A stretch of 8,409 bases of DNA from CAYVLI01 sp964452105 [NCBI: uncultured Nitrospinota bacterium] (GTDB lineage: Bacteria; JAUXIQ01): the NCBI GenBank assembly GCA_964452105.1, contig CAYVLI010000003.1, positions 1-8,409 of the forward strand. The letters run 5' to 3'. Of this stretch, positions 7,251 through 8,409 are shown piece by piece; the stretch's first letter is position 1, and the number at the start of each line of letters is the position of its first letter. The position numbers and the translations under genes were made by a program. The notes under the pieces were generated by a model that worked only from the letters and a program-made list of their open reading frames with translations, was not told the origin of the DNA and did no database searches.

Positions 7251-7368
7251 TGCCGACTCGGAGAGGAGCAGGAATTAAAAGTGGCTGTAAGTTCTGAGCA
7301 CCGAACAGACATTAAGCCCTCGTAAAGGAATATCTCAGAAATGAGCAGGCTTGAAAGGGGAAAAATTG
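7251..7368 (+). other. flhA-flhG gap where flhF would be expected
   Basis: This 118-base gap is the longest in the window and holds no flhF or recognisable piece of it. It contains two tiny frames with plausible ribosome binding sites. One is GTG 7281 to TAA 7325 (14 codons, AGGA at 7270-7273). The other is ATG 7341 to TGA 7391 (16 codons, AAAGGA at 7324-7329), overlapping the flhG start. No clear hairpin terminator or consensus flagellar promoter is visible. Whether either peptide is made is unknown. Confidence 0.6.
7355..7361 (+). promoter_or_regulatory. Ribosome binding site that fixes the flhG start
   Basis: AAGGGGA lies seven bases before the ATG at 7369. An in-frame TTG at 7351 would place this site inside the gene and has no better site of its own, so 7369 is the likelier start. 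An in-frame TGA at 7342-7344 rules out any longer N-terminus. Confidence 0.75.
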
Positions 7369-8244
7369 ATGGCAATCAGCAGCACAGCTGAGAAAAGCGA
7401 ATTTCACCAGCGGGAAGTCGTCACCAGAGTTATATGCGTTACAAGCGGCAAAGGGGGAGTGGGGAAAACCAACGTAACGGTCAATCTGGCTTATGCTCTG
7501 ACATTACTTGGCAAGAAAGTTCTCATTCTGGATGCCGACCTGAGTCTGGCAAACGTGGATGTGCTTCTCGGCGTGTACCCCAAATACAACATGGGACATG
7601 TTCTAAAAGGCGAAAAGACCATTTCGGAGATAGTGACCGAGGGGCCGGGAGGAATGATGATAATACCGGGCAGCTCGGGAATTCAGGAATTGACCCAGCT
7701 CACAGACCAACAGAAAATGCACCTTCTTTCCGATGTCGAACTTCTCGCTGAGCCTGTCGATGTGCTGCTCATAGATACTGCATCAGGTATTTCCTCGAAC
7801 GTGCTCTACTTCGCAATGGCCTCCGAAGAGGTAATGATGATCTCTTCGCCGGAACCCACTTCCCTTACCGATGTCTACGCCCTGATGAAGCTGTTGTCAG
7901 TCAGGCAGGCCGTCAAACATTTCATGCTGCTGGTAAACGGCGCGCGGTCTATTGAAGAGGCCAGCGGCGTCTTCCAGAACCTCAGTATGGTCGCCGATAA
8001 GTTCCTGGACGTCTCCATAGAATATTTAGGCTGCATACCCGACGACGTCAATCTGCCACGGGCGGTCCGGCAGCAAAAAGCCATCGTGCAGAAGTACCCC
8101 AACTCTCTTGCCAGCATCGGTTTTACAGCACTGGCAAAGAGGGTCTGCGAACTACCCGTTCCACAAACTCCCAGCGGCAACATTCGCTTTTTCTGGAATC
8201 GTATATTGAGAGGATCAAATGGAACAGCTATTAAAACGGCCTAA
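7369..8244 (+). CDS. flhG: FlhG/FleN, MinD-like flagellar number ATPase
   Basis: FlhG (FleN, YlxH) is a membrane-associated ParA/MinD-type ATPase that limits flagellar number, in many bacteria by acting on FlhF and on flagellar regulators. From ATG 7369 it has 291 residues. The deviant Walker A is SGKGGVGKT (26-34), with the MinD signature lysine Lys28 and P-loop Lys33. DADLSLANVDVLLG is at 55-68, and the Walker B/switch region is VLLIDTASGI (132-141), followed by SSPEPTSLTDVYALMKLL. The C-terminal NIRFFWNRILRG (271-282) looks like an amphipathic membrane-targeting helix. The family's N-terminal DQAxxLR-type segment, the FlhF activator, is absent: only about 20 residues precede the core, and they do not resemble it. 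flhF is not next door. A generic MinD/ParA is less likely given flhA and fliA as neighbours. Confidence 0.93.
   Translation: MAISSTAEKSEFHQREVVTRVICVTSGKGGVGKTNVTVNLAYALTLLGKKVLILDADLSLANVDVLLGVYPKYNMGHVLKGEKTISEIVTEGPGGMMIIPGSSGIQELTQLTDQQKMHLLSDVELLAEPVDVLLIDTASGISSNVLYFAMASEEVMMISSPEPTSLTDVYALMKLLSVRQAVKHFMLLVNGARSIEEASGVFQNLSMVADKFLDVSIEYLGCIPDDVNLPRAVRQQKAIVQKYPNSLASIGFTALAKRVCELPVPQTPSGNIRFFWNRILRGSNGTAIKTA
8209..8213 (+). promoter_or_regulatory. Ribosome binding site for fliA inside flhG
   Basis: AGAGG lies five bases before the fliA ATG at 8219. An in-frame TGA at 8207-8209 means no longer fliA start is possible, so this site decides the start. It lies within the codons for the C-terminal helix region of FlhG, suggesting translational coupling. 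Confidence 0.75.
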
Positions 8245-8409
8245 CGCTGAGCTTACGGATGCAGAAAGAGAAGAGATAATCATACAGTACGCACCGCTGG
8301 TCAAGTACATAGCACAGCGCATCGTGGCTCGACTCCCACCTAATATTCAGCTTGATGATCTTATCAGCGCCGGGATTACCGGGCTGATGGACGCCATCAA
8401 TAAATATGA
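8219..8409 (+). CDS. fliA: Flagellar sigma factor FliA (sigma-28), 3'-truncated by window edge
   Basis: FliA directs RNA polymerase to late flagellar and chemotaxis promoters and is usually held by FlgM until the hook is finished. Sixty-three complete codons are visible before the window ends. After a short N-terminus, YAPLVKYIAQRIVARLPPNI and LDDLISAGITGLMDAINKY match the start of sigma region 2 (1.2/2.1) of sigma-28 factors. The protein was not an obvious candidate frame because it is cut short, but the match is clear. It overlaps the last 26 bases of flhG in another frame and has its own ribosome binding site at 8209-8213. A related group 3 sigma factor cannot be excluded from this piece, but the context favours FliA. 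Confidence 0.93.
   Translation, partial: MEQLLKRPNAELTDAEREEIIIQYAPLVKYIAQRIVARLPPNIQLDDLISAGITGLMDAINKY

Noticed and set aside
7276-7307. Possible sigma-28 promoter (TAAA then CCGAA) before flhG
   Set aside because: The spacing between the two parts is about 16 instead of 11 bases and the -10 match is poor.
7434-7751. Plus-strand frame of 105 residues inside flhG
   Set aside because: Low-complexity Arg/Gly/Ser-rich shadow of the Walker A region of flhG in another frame.

Overview
The window is one co-directional (+ strand) block of flagellar genes: fliM (5' end cut by the window edge), fliN, fliO, fliP, fliQ, fliR, flhB, flhA, flhG (also called fleN) and the first 63 codons of fliA. Gaps are short, some genes overlap, and no stretch over about 120 bases lacks a gene. 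I see no tRNA, rRNA, CRISPR array, mobile element or convincing terminator. The order matches the late flagellar cluster of polar-flagellated Proteobacteria and of Desulfobacterota (former Deltaproteobacteria) and related phyla. Base composition is moderate and no gene looks foreign. I favour a Gram-negative of the Desulfobacterota type, but the sequence does not settle this.

Layout. Bases 1-1364 encode two C-ring (switch) proteins, FliM and FliN, translationally coupled. Bases 1402-3992 encode the export-gate builders and core FliO, FliP, FliQ and FliR. Bases 4048-7250 encode FlhB (the self-cleaving substrate-specificity switch) and FlhA (the large export-gate protein that docks chaperones). 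Bases 7369-8244 encode FlhG, a MinD-like ATPase that sets flagellar number. FliA (sigma-28) starts inside the flhG 3' end and runs out of the window. Together they supply the rotor switch, the type III export gate, number control and the late-gene sigma factor.

This is a well-known machine, not a new system. Three things depart from the textbook. (1) fliM carries a run of nine G in its middle domain; gain or loss of one G brings an immediate stop in either direction, the form of a phase-variable (contingency) tract. (2) flhF, which normally sits between flhA and flhG, is absent, and a 118-base gap lies in its place. (3) FlhG lacks the N-terminal DQAxxLR-type segment that in studied systems activates FlhF, which fits the missing partner. 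The rest is ordinary, apart from some small hairpins between genes.
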